Positions 16,284 to 25,447 of a stretch of DNA of 64,000 bases are shown piece after piece. Position 1 is the stretch's first letter. Each line of letters begins with the position of its first letter. The notes under the pieces were generated by a model that was given only the letters and a program-made list of their open reading frames with translations, did not search any database and had not been told where the DNA came from. Origin of the DNA: Mesorhizobium sp. L-2-11 (GTDB lineage Bacteria > Pseudomonadota > Alphaproteobacteria > Rhizobiales > Rhizobiaceae). The stretch is from positions 5,720,001 through 5,784,000 of the forward strand of contig NZ_AP023257.1 in the NCBI RefSeq assembly GCF_016756595.1, in the 5' to 3' direction. The position numbers were made by a program, and so were the translations under genes.

Positions 16284-18069
16284 GCTGGCGGACCATGGCT
16301 GGCATCGCGGAACGGCGCCTGACGGCACCGGCTACATCCGTGCCGGTTCCGGCGCGCCGGTCCTGCTCATCCACGGCGTCGGCATGAATGCCTCGATCTG
16401 GGCACCGCAGATCGAGCTGATGAAAAACAGATGGGATATCATCGCCATCGACATCCTGGGACACGGCCAGTCGCCGTTGCCGCCCGAGGACGCCAGCCTT
16501 GCCGACTATGCCGGACAGGCGATCCGGCTTCTCGATCATCTTGGCCTGGATGCCGTCTCGATTGTCGGCCATTCGATGGGGGCGCTGGTCGGGCAGGAAA
16601 TCGCTCTCGACGCACCCGAACGGGTCCGCAGCATCGTGTCGCTCAACGCGGTCTTTCGCCGCCCGGCGGAGCTTGCGCAGGCAGTACGCGAGCGCGCCGC
16701 CGAATTGAATGGCGCGGAAAACCCGTCGGGGACGGACGCAACGATCGCGCGCTGGTTCGGCAATCCGATCCCCGACAGCCTGGCCGAAGCCGCAACGACG
16801 ACGCGCGCGGCACTGCAAAGCGTCAACTCCGAAGGCTATGCGCGCACCTATCGACTTTTCGCCCATGCCGATGCGGCGCATGGCGATCGTCTCTCCGGTC
16901 TCGCGGTGCCGGCCCTGTTCATGACCGGCTCGCAGGACAGGAATTCGTCACCTGCGATGTCGGCGGCGATGGCCCGCCTCGCGCCGCGCGGTCGCTGCGT
17001 CGTTCTGGACGGCGAACGACATATGATGGCCGTAGCCTCGCCTGACGTGGTCACACGGCGCATTGCCGACTTTCTCGAGAGCAACGACGGCGCAAGCACA
17101 TCGGTGCGCCCGGCAATGGACACAGCCTTCGACGCGGGCGAATTCAGGCGGGCGCTCGGTTCCTTCCTGACCGGCGTTACCATCGTCACCGCGATCGGGC
17201 CAGAGGGAGAGCCTCGAGGCTTCACCGCCAATTCGTTTACATCCGTTTCGCTCGATCCGCCGCTTGTTCTGGTCTGCATCGCCAAGAAAGCGCTGGGTCA
17301 TCCGGTGTTTTCGACCTCGAAGTGCTTTGCCATCAACGTGCTCTCGGAGGAACAGCGAGCCGCGTCCGGCGTCTTCGCTTCGAAATCGCAGGACAAGTTC
17401 TCGGCTGTCGAGTGGCGGTTCGGCCCGACCGGCAGTCCGCTGCTCGCTGGATCGGTGGCTACGTTTGACTGTGACATGGAGCAGTTGGTCGATGCCGGCG
17501 ACCATTCGATCCTCATCGGCCGCGTTCGCGAATTCTCCCACAATTCATCGCAGCCCCTCGGCTATTGCCGTGGGGCGTATGTCTCGCCCGGTCTCAGCCA
17601 GGAAGCGCTGGCGGCGGCGCCTCCGGACATGGAGGTCGGCGCGATCCTCGAAGATGAAGGCCGCGTGCTGTTCTTCGAAACCGTCGACGGCTTTTTCGAG
17701 TTGCCGGCGGGCCGAGGACTCGGGACGCCCGGCGACACGCAAAGCCTCAAGGGACGCCTCGCCGCGAAAGCTGTCGACGCCCATCTCGGATTCCTGTTTG
17801 CGGTCTGGGACGACGCCGCAAATCCATCGCGAACACATGTCTACTACCGCGGCACGGTAGCCGCGCCCCACTCCAGCGATGGCCAAGTCCGGCTCGTCGA
17901 CATCGACAGGATTGCCGGACTGAACATCGCCGACGCTGCTGTGCGCTCGATGCTCGCCCGCTATGTTCGCGAATGTCGGGAGGATGCGTTCGGAGTCTAT
18001 GTCGGCAACGAAGTCGAAGGCGAAGTCCGTCCGCTCGCCAAGCCGGTATCCATGAACACTTCGGGGTGA
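16276..18069 (+). CDS. Alpha/beta hydrolase - flavin reductase - Nudix-like fusion
   Basis: Continuous 597-aa reading frame with three recognisable parts. Residues 20-268 are an alpha/beta hydrolase with nucleophile Ser100 (GHSMG), Asp221 (SQDRN) and His249 (ERHMM). Residues 286-435 are a RutF/HpaC-type flavin reductase (FLTGVTIVTA, GFTANSFTSVSLDPPLVLVCI, FAINVLS, GCD-like FDCDMEQ). Residues 452-560 resemble a degenerate Nudix fold (GAILEDEGRVLFFE, FFELPAGRG) without the catalytic Nudix box. The reductase should supply reduced flavin to the luciferase-like enzyme encoded 6 bp downstream, and the hydrolase could process its product. The start at 16276 overlaps the upstream stop by 8 bp. Fusion of these domains is unusual. 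Confidence 0.82.
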   Translation: MAELADHGWHRGTAPDGTGYIRAGSGAPVLLIHGVGMNASIWAPQIELMKNRWDIIAIDILGHGQSPLPPEDASLADYAGQAIRLLDHLGLDAVSIVGHSMGALVGQEIALDAPERVRSIVSLNAVFRRPAELAQAVRERAAELNGAENPSGTDATIARWFGNPIPDSLAEAATTTRAALQSVNSEGYARTYRLFAHADAAHGDRLSGLAVPALFMTGSQDRNSSPAMSAAMARLAPRGRCVVLDGERHMMAVASPDVVTRRIADFLESNDGASTSVRPAMDTAFDAGEFRRALGSFLTGVTIVTAIGPEGEPRGFTANSFTSVSLDPPLVLVCIAKKALGHPVFSTSKCFAINVLSEEQRAASGVFASKSQDKFSAVEWRFGPTGSPLLAGSVATFDCDMEQLVDAGDHSILIGRVREFSHNSSQPLGYCRGAYVSPGLSQEALAAAPPDMEVGAILEDEGRVLFFETVDGFFELPAGRGLGTPGDTQSLKGRLAAKAVDAHLGFLFAVWDDAANPSRTHVYYRGTVAAPHSSDGQVRLVDIDRIAGLNIADAAVRSMLARYVRECREDAFGVYVGNEVEGEVRPLAKPVSMNTSG

Positions 18070-18075
18070 ACAGAT

Positions 18076-19128
18076 ATGAAGTTCTCGCTCTTCGTCCACA
18101 TGGAACGCTCGGACCCGGCAAAGCCGCATGCCGAGCTCATCGACGAGCTCGAGGAGTTGGTCCTGATGGCCGAGGCGGCAGGCTTCGAGACGGCCTGGAT
18201 CGGCGAACACCACGGTATGGAGTTCACCATCTCGCCAAACCCGTTCATCAACATCGCCTATCTCGGCGCCCGGACGAAGCGCATCCGGCTTGGCACAGGA
18301 ACCGTCATCGCGCCGTTCTGGCATCCGATCAAGCTCGCCGGCGAAGCAGCCATGACCGATGTCGTCACGGGCGGCCGGCTCGACATCGGCATCGCGCGCG
18401 GCGCCTACAGCTATGAATACCAGCGCCTGTTCCCGGGGCTCGACGCCTGGGGCGCCGGCCAGCGCATGCGCGAGATCATCCCCGCCATCAAGGGCCTTTG
18501 GCAGGGCGACTTCGAGATGTCCGGGGAGTTTTGGTCGTTTCCCTCGACCACCTCGTCGCCCAAGCCGGTGCAAAAACCGCACCCGCCGATCTGGGTGGCG
18601 GCGCGCGATCCGAACTCGCATGACTTCGCCGTGTCCAACGGCTGCAACGTTCAGGTGACGCCGCTCGCCTCGGGCGATGATGAAGTAACCAGCCTGATGG
18701 AGCGCTTCAACGCGGCGTGCGCGGCGCATCCGGCCATGGCCCGCCCCGAGATCATGCTGCTGATGCACACATTCGTTGCCGAAGACGCCGCCGATGCGGA
18801 GCAGCTGACGAAGGACCTGTCGCTGTTTTACTGCCAGTTCGGCGCGTGGTTCCAGAACAAGAAGCCGGTTCGCCAAGGAATTTTGGAAGCGCTCACCGAC
18901 GACGAGATCGCGGCCATGCCGCAATACGCGCCGGGAAAAATCCGACAGAACCTGGTCATCGGTGAGGCCGAAGAGGTGATCACCCGGCTGAAGGCATATG
19001 AGGCGCTCGGCTATGACCAGTACTCGATCTGGATCGACAGCGGTCTGCCACACGGGCGCAAGAAGAAGTCGCTGCAGCTGTTCGTCGACAAGGTGATGCC
19101 GGCCTTCGGGCATGGGAGGCCGCAATGA
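18076..19128 (+). CDS. LLM-class (bacterial luciferase-like) flavin monooxygenase
   Basis: Luciferase-like TIM-barrel oxygenase, 350 aa. Characteristic segments: FETAWIGEHHG near 35-45, IRLGTGTVIAPFWHP, DVVTGGRLDIGIARGAY and PHPPIWVAARDP. These enzymes use FMNH2, here presumably made by the reductase domain of the neighbouring fusion, to oxygenate an organic substrate. Overlaps the aldehyde dehydrogenase start by 4 bp. RutA is a distant functional parallel. Confidence 0.88.
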   Translation: MKFSLFVHMERSDPAKPHAELIDELEELVLMAEAAGFETAWIGEHHGMEFTISPNPFINIAYLGARTKRIRLGTGTVIAPFWHPIKLAGEAAMTDVVTGGRLDIGIARGAYSYEYQRLFPGLDAWGAGQRMREIIPAIKGLWQGDFEMSGEFWSFPSTTSSPKPVQKPHPPIWVAARDPNSHDFAVSNGCNVQVTPLASGDDEVTSLMERFNAACAAHPAMARPEIMLLMHTFVAEDAADAEQLTKDLSLFYCQFGAWFQNKKPVRQGILEALTDDEIAAMPQYAPGKIRQNLVIGEAEEVITRLKAYEALGYDQYSIWIDSGLPHGRKKKSLQLFVDKVMPAFGHGRPQ

Positions 19129-20600
19129 CCCTTGTGGCCTTCAGCAACTTCATAGATGGGGCGTTCGATACGCCGACCGCCACCTTCGAAAGCACCGATC
19201 CGTCCACCGGAGCGCCCTGGGCTACGATGCCGGCTGCAACCGAAGCCGACGTCGACCGCGCCGTCGAGGCGGCGCACCGGACGCTGCACTCGGCCGCGTG
19301 GGCATCCCTGACGGCGACCGCCCGCGGCAAGCTGCTGGTGCGCCTCGGCGAACTGGTCGTCGCCAATGCCGACCGCCTGGCGGAGCTGGAAACGCGCGAC
19401 ACCGGCAAGATCATCCGCGAGACCCGCGCCCAGATCGCCTATGTCGGCGACTACTATCGCTACTATGGCGGGCTTGCCGACAAGCACGAAGGCTCGCATC
19501 TGCCGATCGACAAGGCCGATATGGACGTCACCATCCGGCGCGAGCCGATCGGCGTCGTCGCTGCCGTCGTGCCGTGGAATTCGCAGCTCTTCCTTTCGGC
19601 CGTCAAGCTCGGTCCGGCACTGGCCGCCGGCTGCACGGTCGTCCTGAAAGCCTCGGAAGACGGCCCGGCACCGCTGCTGGCCTTCGCCGAACTCGTCTAC
19701 GAGGCCGGATTTCCCGCCGGAAGCGTCAACATACTGACCGGGTTCGGGCTCGATTGCGGCCGACGCCTGACAAGTCACCCGCTGGTGTCACGCGTCGCCT
19801 TCACCGGCGGACCTTCGACCGCTCGCGCGATCGTCCGCAACACGGCGGAAAATCTCGCCTACACGACGCTCGAGCTGGGCGGGAAAAGCCCGGTTGTGGT
19901 TTTCGCCGACGCAGACTTGGACAGTGCGGCAAACGCGGTCGTCGCCGGAATTTTCGCAGCGTCTGGACAAAGCTGCGTCGCCGGCTCGCGCCTGCTTGTC
20001 GAGCGTTCGATAAAAGCCGAGTTCCTCGGCAGGCTGAAGCACAAGGCCGAGGCCATCAAAATTGGTGATCCGCAGGATCCGGCCACCGAAATGGGACCGC
20101 TGGCAACGCCACGTCAGCGGGAATGGATCGAGAAGATCGTTGCCGAGAGCCTCGCCACGGGCGGGACGCTGGTCACCGGTGGAAAAAGGCCGGACGAGCA
20201 TTCGCGCGGCTTCTACTACGCACCGACCATCATCGACGCCGAGGATACAGCGCTGCCTTGCGTGCGGGAGGAATTGTTCGGTCCGGTGCTCAGCGTTCTC
20301 GCCTTCGACACGGAAGCCGAAGCATTAGCGCTTGCCAACGACACGCCGTTCGGCCTGGCCTCGGGCGTGTTCACCACCAATCTCGCCAGGGCGCACCGCA
20401 TGGCGCGCGACATTCATGCCGGCGTCGTCTGGGTCAACACGTACCGCGCCGTTTCGCCGCTCGTGCCATTCGGCGGCTATGGTCAGTCCGGGCTCGGACG
20501 TGAGGGCGGGCTCGACGCCATCCGCGATTACACGCGCTCGAAATCCGTCTGGATACGGATATCCGACGAGCCAATCCCGGACCCGTTCGTCATGCGGTGA
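19125..20600 (+). CDS. NAD(P)-dependent aldehyde dehydrogenase
   Basis: Full-length 491-aa aldehyde dehydrogenase with Asn152 (PWNSQ), general base Glu250 (LELGGKSP) and catalytic Cys284 (GQSCVAGSR). It is coupled by ATGA to the monooxygenase, so it likely oxidises an aldehyde released by oxygenation or ring opening. Substrate cannot be read from the sequence. Confidence 0.92.
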   Translation: MTLVAFSNFIDGAFDTPTATFESTDPSTGAPWATMPAATEADVDRAVEAAHRTLHSAAWASLTATARGKLLVRLGELVVANADRLAELETRDTGKIIRETRAQIAYVGDYYRYYGGLADKHEGSHLPIDKADMDVTIRREPIGVVAAVVPWNSQLFLSAVKLGPALAAGCTVVLKASEDGPAPLLAFAELVYEAGFPAGSVNILTGFGLDCGRRLTSHPLVSRVAFTGGPSTARAIVRNTAENLAYTTLELGGKSPVVVFADADLDSAANAVVAGIFAASGQSCVAGSRLLVERSIKAEFLGRLKHKAEAIKIGDPQDPATEMGPLATPRQREWIEKIVAESLATGGTLVTGGKRPDEHSRGFYYAPTIIDAEDTALPCVREELFGPVLSVLAFDTEAEALALANDTPFGLASGVFTTNLARAHRMARDIHAGVVWVNTYRAVSPLVPFGGYGQSGLGREGGLDAIRDYTRSKSVWIRISDEPIPDPFVMR

Positions 20601-20666
20601 AGGCAGCGTCAATCGCGCAATTTCATAAAAAACAAGAAACAAAAACAACCAACAGAGGAGAATGAC

Positions 20667-21671
20667 ATGAAACTGATTTTGACCGGCATTTTGGCCGGAC
20701 TCTTGGCAGCCACTGCCGCACGGGCCGATGAAATGGTGTTCACCAGCTGGGGCGGGACCACCCAGGAGGCGCAGACCAAATCCTGGGCTGCTCCGTTCGA
20801 AGCGAGTTCCGGCATCAAGGTCCTGCAGGACGGCCCGACCGACTACGGCAAGCTGAAGGCCATGGTGGAGGGCGGCAGCGTCGCCTGGGACGTCGTCGAT
20901 GTCGAAATGGATTTCGCCATCAAGGCGGCCAAGGACGGCCTGCTCGAGCCGATCGACTTCAACGTTGTGCCGAAAGCCGATCTCGATCCTCGCTTCACCA
21001 CCGACCATGCGGTCGGCAGCTTTTACTATTCCTTCGTTCTTGCCTGGAACAAAGGCGCGGTGTCGGGCGAACCGGCGGGCTGGGCCGACATGTTCGACCT
21101 GGCGAAATTTCCCGGCAAGCGCACCTTCTACAAGTGGTCGGCGCCGGGCGTCATCGAAATCGCGCTGCTGGCCGACGGCGTGCCTGCAGACAACCTCTAT
21201 CCGCTCGACCTCGACCGGGCGTTCAAGAAACTCGACACGATCAAATCGGAAATCGTCTGGTGGGACAGCGGCGCGCAGTCGCAACAGCTGATCGCTTCCG
21301 GTGAAGCAGCCTTCGGGCAGCTCTGGAACGGACGTGTCTTCGCTCTCGAGCAGGAAGGCGCCGATGTCGGCGCATCCTGGAATCAGAACCTGACCGCCGC
21401 CGACGTGCTCGTCATCCCCAAGGGTTCGAAGAACAAGGTGAGCGCGATGAAATTCCTGGCCGCTGCGACAAGCCCGAAAAGCCAGGCCATGTTTGCTGAA
21501 GCAAGCGGCTACGCCCCCATCAACACGGCAGCCAAGGCCGAAATGCCGGCCGATGTCGTCAAGTCGCTGCCGGACGCCTATGTCGACGGGCAGATCAACC
21601 TCGACATGAACTACTGGGCTGAAAACCGCGATAAGATCGCGGAACGCTGGTACGCCTGGCAGGCCAAATAG
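20667..21671 (+). CDS. Polyamine/opine-type ABC transporter substrate-binding protein
   Basis: Family-1 solute-binding protein of the PotD/F type, 334 aa, with a signal peptide cleaved near ARA-DE. Motifs: VFTSWGGTTQEAQTK at the mature N-terminus, YGKLKAMVEGGSVAWDVVDVE, and a C-terminal NYWAENRDKIAERWYAW typical of this clade. First gene of the importer. Ligand probably a small amine or nitrogen heterocycle used by the enzymes upstream. Confidence 0.9.
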   Translation: MKLILTGILAGLLAATAARADEMVFTSWGGTTQEAQTKSWAAPFEASSGIKVLQDGPTDYGKLKAMVEGGSVAWDVVDVEMDFAIKAAKDGLLEPIDFNVVPKADLDPRFTTDHAVGSFYYSFVLAWNKGAVSGEPAGWADMFDLAKFPGKRTFYKWSAPGVIEIALLADGVPADNLYPLDLDRAFKKLDTIKSEIVWWDSGAQSQQLIASGEAAFGQLWNGRVFALEQEGADVGASWNQNLTAADVLVIPKGSKNKVSAMKFLAAATSPKSQAMFAEASGYAPINTAAKAEMPADVVKSLPDAYVDGQINLDMNYWAENRDKIAERWYAWQAK

Positions 21672-21693
21672 AAGCCGACCTCACCCATGAACC

Positions 21694-21719
21694 GGCGGGG
21701 CGTCGCCAGGCGTCCCGCC
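21694..21719 (+). promoter_or_regulatory. Intercistronic stem-loop after the binding-protein gene
   Basis: GGCGGGGCG (21694-21702) pairs with CGTCCCGCC (21711-21719) across an 8-base loop, with one G-U pair. Such hairpins between binding-protein and permease genes stabilise or attenuate the transcript so that the binding protein is made in excess. Confidence 0.55.
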
Positions 21720-21740
21720 TGAGCTGCCGGGATCATCGCC

Positions 21741-22601
21741 ATGTCGGGCAATTTGCTTCATCGACAGCCAATCCTCCGAAGGCCAGATGGCATCGGCGGC
21801 GCCTTGCCGGCGCTAACTCTTGTCGCCCTGTTCTTCGTGGTGCCGGTTGTTGCGCTGCTGTTGCGCAGCGTGACCGAACCCGTGCCGGGCCTGCACAACT
21901 ACGCCACCCTGTTTGGCGACGGCACCTATACGCGGGTCTTCTTCAACACCTTTCTGGTCGCCACCGTCGTCACCGCCGTCACCATCATCGTGGCGTTTCC
22001 GGTCGCCTGGATGCTGGCGATCATGCCGCCCGCCCTCGGCTCGATCGTATTCGGCATCATCATCCTGTCGATGTGGACCAATCTGCTCACCCGCACCTAC
22101 GCCTGGATGGTGCTGCTTCAACGCACCGGCGTCATCAACCGGACGCTGATGGATATCGGCCTGATCAGCGAGCCGCTGCCGCTGATCAACAACCTGACCG
22201 GCGTCACCATCGGCATGGTCTACATTATGCTGCCATTCATGATACTGCCACTGGTCGGAACCCTGCGCGCCATCGATCCGATGACGCTGCGCGCCGCCGC
22301 CCTTTGCGGCGCGAGCCCCTTCGAGGCCTTCCGCCGCATCCTGCTGCCATTATCGCTCCCCGGAATCGCTGCAGGCGGCCTGATGGTTTTCGTCATGTCG
22401 CTCGGCTATTTCGTGACACCGACGCTGCTCGGCGGCACCTCCAACATGATGCTCGCCGCAATGATCGCCCAGATGATCCAGTCCTTGCTCAACTGGGGGC
22501 TCGGAAGTGCTGCGGCTTTCATCCTGCTTGTGGTCACCATGGCGCTCTACGCGCTGCAGCTGCGCCTCGTCGGCGCCAAGCGCATGACAGGAGGCATCTG
22601 A
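21741..22601 (+). CDS. ABC transporter permease, PotB-like
   Basis: Inner-membrane permease of 286 aa with about six helices. The EAA loop AAALCGASPFEAFRRILLPLSLPGI (about 185-209) contacts the ATPase. First of two permeases of the polyamine-type importer, separated from the binding-protein gene by a hairpin. Confidence 0.9.
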   Translation: MSGNLLHRQPILRRPDGIGGALPALTLVALFFVVPVVALLLRSVTEPVPGLHNYATLFGDGTYTRVFFNTFLVATVVTAVTIIVAFPVAWMLAIMPPALGSIVFGIIILSMWTNLLTRTYAWMVLLQRTGVINRTLMDIGLISEPLPLINNLTGVTIGMVYIMLPFMILPLVGTLRAIDPMTLRAAALCGASPFEAFRRILLPLSLPGIAAGGLMVFVMSLGYFVTPTLLGGTSNMMLAAMIAQMIQSLLNWGLGSAAAFILLVVTMALYALQLRLVGAKRMTGGI

Positions 22602-22602
22602 G

Positions 22603-23403
22603 ATGCTGCTCGACTACGATCGGCTGGGCTGGCTGCGTGCAGCACTGCTGGGTTTCACCGGCCTGGTTGCGGCGTTTCTGCTGCTGCCGGTGGTTTTCAT
22701 CGTGCTTTTGTCGTTCGGCTCGTCGCGGTGGTTGGCTTTTCCGCCGCCAAGCTGGACGCTGAAATGGTATGGGGAACTCTTCGCCGATCCGGCGTGGCTC
22801 GAAGCGGCGCTGACCAGCGCGCGCATTGCTGCCATGGCTGCGCTTCTTGCCGTCGTCATCGGGCTGCTGGCTTCCTTCGCCCTGGTCAGGGGACAGTTTC
22901 GCGGGCGCAACGTGCTTCGCGGCCTGCTGCTGACGCCAATGGTGCTGCCGGTCGTGGTCTTCGCCATCGCCATCTATGCATTCTTCCTGCGGATCGGGCT
23001 CGGCGGCACCACGGCAGGCTTCGTCATCGCCCACACCGTCCTGGCACTGCCCTTCGCCATCATTCCGATCACCGCGGCACTCGAAGGTTTCGACAAATCC
23101 ATCGAGGATGCGGCGATCGTCTGCGGCGCAGGCCCATTCGAGGCAAAACTCCGGGTGACCTTGCCGGCGATCAAGATCGGGATTTTTTCGGCGGCGATCT
23201 TCGCCTTTCTCGCCTCATGGGACGAGGTGGTGGTCGCGATCTTCATGGCCAGCCCCACCTTGCAGACCCTGCCGGTCAAGATCTGGGGCAGCCTGCGCCA
23301 GGATCTCAGCCCGGTCATCGCCGCGGCCTCCAGCCTTCTCGTTCTTCTGACGCTGAGCCTGATGGTCGTAACCGCACTCATTCGGCGGAAATTGTCGAAA
23401 TGA
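22603..23403 (+). CDS. ABC transporter permease, PotC-like
   Basis: Second permease, 266 aa, six predicted helices. The EAA loop reads DAAIVCGAGPFEAKLRVTLPAI. It starts 1 bp after the first permease and overlaps the ATPase start by ATGA, indicating a stoichiometric complex. Confidence 0.9.
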   Translation: MLLDYDRLGWLRAALLGFTGLVAAFLLLPVVFIVLLSFGSSRWLAFPPPSWTLKWYGELFADPAWLEAALTSARIAAMAALLAVVIGLLASFALVRGQFRGRNVLRGLLLTPMVLPVVVFAIAIYAFFLRIGLGGTTAGFVIAHTVLALPFAIIPITAALEGFDKSIEDAAIVCGAGPFEAKLRVTLPAIKIGIFSAAIFAFLASWDEVVVAIFMASPTLQTLPVKIWGSLRQDLSPVIAAASSLLVLLTLSLMVVTALIRRKLSK

Positions 23404-24476
23404 CCGAACCGTTCCTCTCTATTCGCGACCTGCGCAAGGCGTTCGGCAGCTTCGTCGCCGTTCACGATGTCACGATCGATATTCCCAAGGGCGAATTCCT
23501 GACCTTTCTCGGCCCTTCCGGCTCTGGCAAATCGACGACGCTCTACGCGATCGCCGGCTTTCAGCAACCGACATCCGGCGACGTTCTTCTTGAAGGCGGG
23601 TCGCTGCTGTCGGTGCCGTCGCACAAGCGCAACATCGGCATGGTGTTCCAGCGCTACACGCTGTTCCAGCATCTGACCGTCGCCGAGAACGTTGCGTTTC
23701 CATTGCGCGTGCGCCGCCGGCCGGACGCCGAGGTGAACCGAAAGGTCACCGAGATGCTGTCGCTGGTGCGGCTCGAGAGTTTCGGCGGCCGATATCCCGG
23801 CGCGCTTTCCGGCGGACAGCAGCAGCGCGTGGCGCTTGCCAGGGCGCTCGCCTACGATCCGCCGATCCTCCTGATGGACGAGCCGCTTTCGGCGCTCGAC
23901 AAGAAGCTGCGCGAGGAGATCCAGGCCGAGATACGGCGCATCCATCGCGAAACCGGCGTAACGATCCTTTACGTCACCCACGATCAGGACGAGGCCCTGC
24001 ATCTTTCGGATCGCATCGCCCTGTTTCAGGACGGGCGCATCGAGCAGATCGGCACCGGTGAGGACCTCTATCTGAGACCTCAGAGCGAATTCGTGGCCAG
24101 CTTCATCGGAAATTCCAATTTCCTGCCGGCCGAGCATCTTGAAACCGTCAACGGCGCCGCCACGATCCGCCTCGCCGATGGCTCGGTCGTCTCCGGCGTC
24201 AGGAACGATCAGGACTTCAGCCAAGGCCAGAAGACCCGGCTGATGGTGCGGCCAGAAGCGTTTCGGCTGCGGCCCGGCCCGGCCACTGCCGGGCTTGCGG
24301 TCGAATTCATCGACACCGCCTTCTTCGGCGAGCGGCGGCGCGTCATCGCGCGCACCGCCGCCGGCCAGGAGATCGACGTCAGGCCGACATCCGACATGGC
24401 GCATGCACAGGAAGGCATCGCCTCAAACAGACAGATTTATTTCGATCCCGCCGCCGCATTTCTCTTTCCCGCCTGA
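23400..24476 (+). CDS. ABC transporter ATPase, PotA-like
   Basis: ATP-binding subunit, 358 aa from the ATG at 23400. Walker A GPSGSGKST, Q-loop MVFQRYTLFQ, signature LSGGQQQRV, Walker B ILLMDEP, switch His in YVTHDQDEA, then a C-terminal TOBE domain (from about 270). A longer upstream extension of this frame is out of frame with the permease and is not coding. Last gene of the operon. Confidence 0.92.
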   Translation: MTEPFLSIRDLRKAFGSFVAVHDVTIDIPKGEFLTFLGPSGSGKSTTLYAIAGFQQPTSGDVLLEGGSLLSVPSHKRNIGMVFQRYTLFQHLTVAENVAFPLRVRRRPDAEVNRKVTEMLSLVRLESFGGRYPGALSGGQQQRVALARALAYDPPILLMDEPLSALDKKLREEIQAEIRRIHRETGVTILYVTHDQDEALHLSDRIALFQDGRIEQIGTGEDLYLRPQSEFVASFIGNSNFLPAEHLETVNGAATIRLADGSVVSGVRNDQDFSQGQKTRLMVRPEAFRLRPGPATAGLAVEFIDTAFFGERRRVIARTAAGQEIDVRPTSDMAHAQEGIASNRQIYFDPAAAFLFPA

Positions 24477-24490
24477 CAGACGATCTGACT

Positions 24491-24979
24491 TCAGCGCGGC
24501 GGATCAGCCGGTGCCTCGATGGTCACGCCGTATTTAGCGGCGATGGCCACGACCTTTGCCATCTCCGGCGTGCCGGCGGCGGTCGCGGCGTCCAATTCCG
24601 CGAACATCTGATCAAGGCCGCAACTCGGCGCGCAGAAGACGAGCACGCGAGCCGGCTTGTCGGCGTCATTGCGGATGGCATGGCGCCGGCCGCGTGCGCC
24701 GAAGAAGAAGCCGCCGGGCGCAACGCGATGCGGCGCGGTGTCGCCCTCGAATTCGATGACGAGTTCGCCGCTCAGCACATAGAAGGCTTCATCCTCACGG
24801 GCATGGGTGTGCGATGGCGTTCCCGCGCCCGGCGGAACCACGGACTCCCAAAGCGAGAAGGACCCGGCGGTCTCGGCGCCGGTGGCTTTGTAGATATGGG
24901 TGATGCCCAGAACGTTGAGCGTCGAGCCGGCCGCCGGCTCGCGAACGAACGCTTCGGCCGCTGCAGCTTTGGCATCCAT
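24491..24979 (-). CDS. Cupin-domain protein (quercetinase/oxalate-type beta barrel)
   Basis: Single-domain cupin, 162 aa, start ATG 24979 behind AAGGAGAT. Metal-site motif HTHAREDEAFYVLSGE gives two His and one Glu; the second cupin motif contributes His in RRHAIRN. Enzymatic or ligand-binding role unknown. Convergent with the ABC operon and probably independent of it. Confidence 0.8.
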   Translation of the reverse strand: MDAKAAAAEAFVREPAAGSTLNVLGITHIYKATGAETAGSFSLWESVVPPGAGTPSHTHAREDEAFYVLSGELVIEFEGDTAPHRVAPGGFFFGARGRRHAIRNDADKPARVLVFCAPSCGLDQMFAELDAATAAGTPEMAKVVAIAAKYGVTIEAPADPPR

Positions 24980-25033
24980 CGTCGATCTCCTTCGTGGTTT
25001 TGGGTCTCTCACCAGGAGATAGGCCTTGCCGGC

Positions 25034-25201
25034 AAAATTGGCGAGGTGCGGGCGGCCGTGGGCGGCAATTTTCGCAGCAACAATACTGAGATGCTGCGCG
25101 TTCCCGCGCTCGACGACATCGGCATCGCCCTACTGCCGACATGGGCGGTGGCGGAGCCGCTGCGCGCCCGCGCGCTGCGCAGCGTACTTAAAACGTTTTG
25201 A
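25034..25201 (+). pseudogene. C-terminal remnant of a LysR-type regulator
   Basis: The frame from 25034 reads a typical LysR effector-domain end: GNFRSNNTEMLR, then GIALLPTWAVAEPLRA and a short tail. No DNA-binding domain or upstream coding part remains before the cupin start at 24979, so this is the last 55 codons of a lost regulator. Confidence 0.72.
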
Positions 25202-25447
25202 GCTACGGCGTTCCATTGATCCGGCCGCGCAACGTTCTTCCGAATGCAATCATCTTGACCTCAAACAGGGAATTTGGGCGGCGGCTTGAAATTTCCACGG
25301 TTTCGCCCACGTACTGAAGTAACGTCGGCTGCGAGGTGATTTTTTGGCTGTAAAAGCGTCGCTTACATCAAACCGGCAGCCTCGCAGCGCTCAGTAGCTG
25401 AGAACGCCGGGGCAACGCCCTCTCACCCGCGATAGCTGGAGCATCCG

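Noticed and set aside
17545..19125. 526-codon open frame antisense to the fusion and monooxygenase genes
   Set aside because: Sequence is Arg/His-rich shadow peptide with no motif; both sense genes are well supported.
22728..23399. Upstream extension of the ABC ATPase frame
   Set aside because: Overlaps the permease in another frame and reads as non-family sequence; the ATG at 23400 overlapping the permease stop is the natural start.
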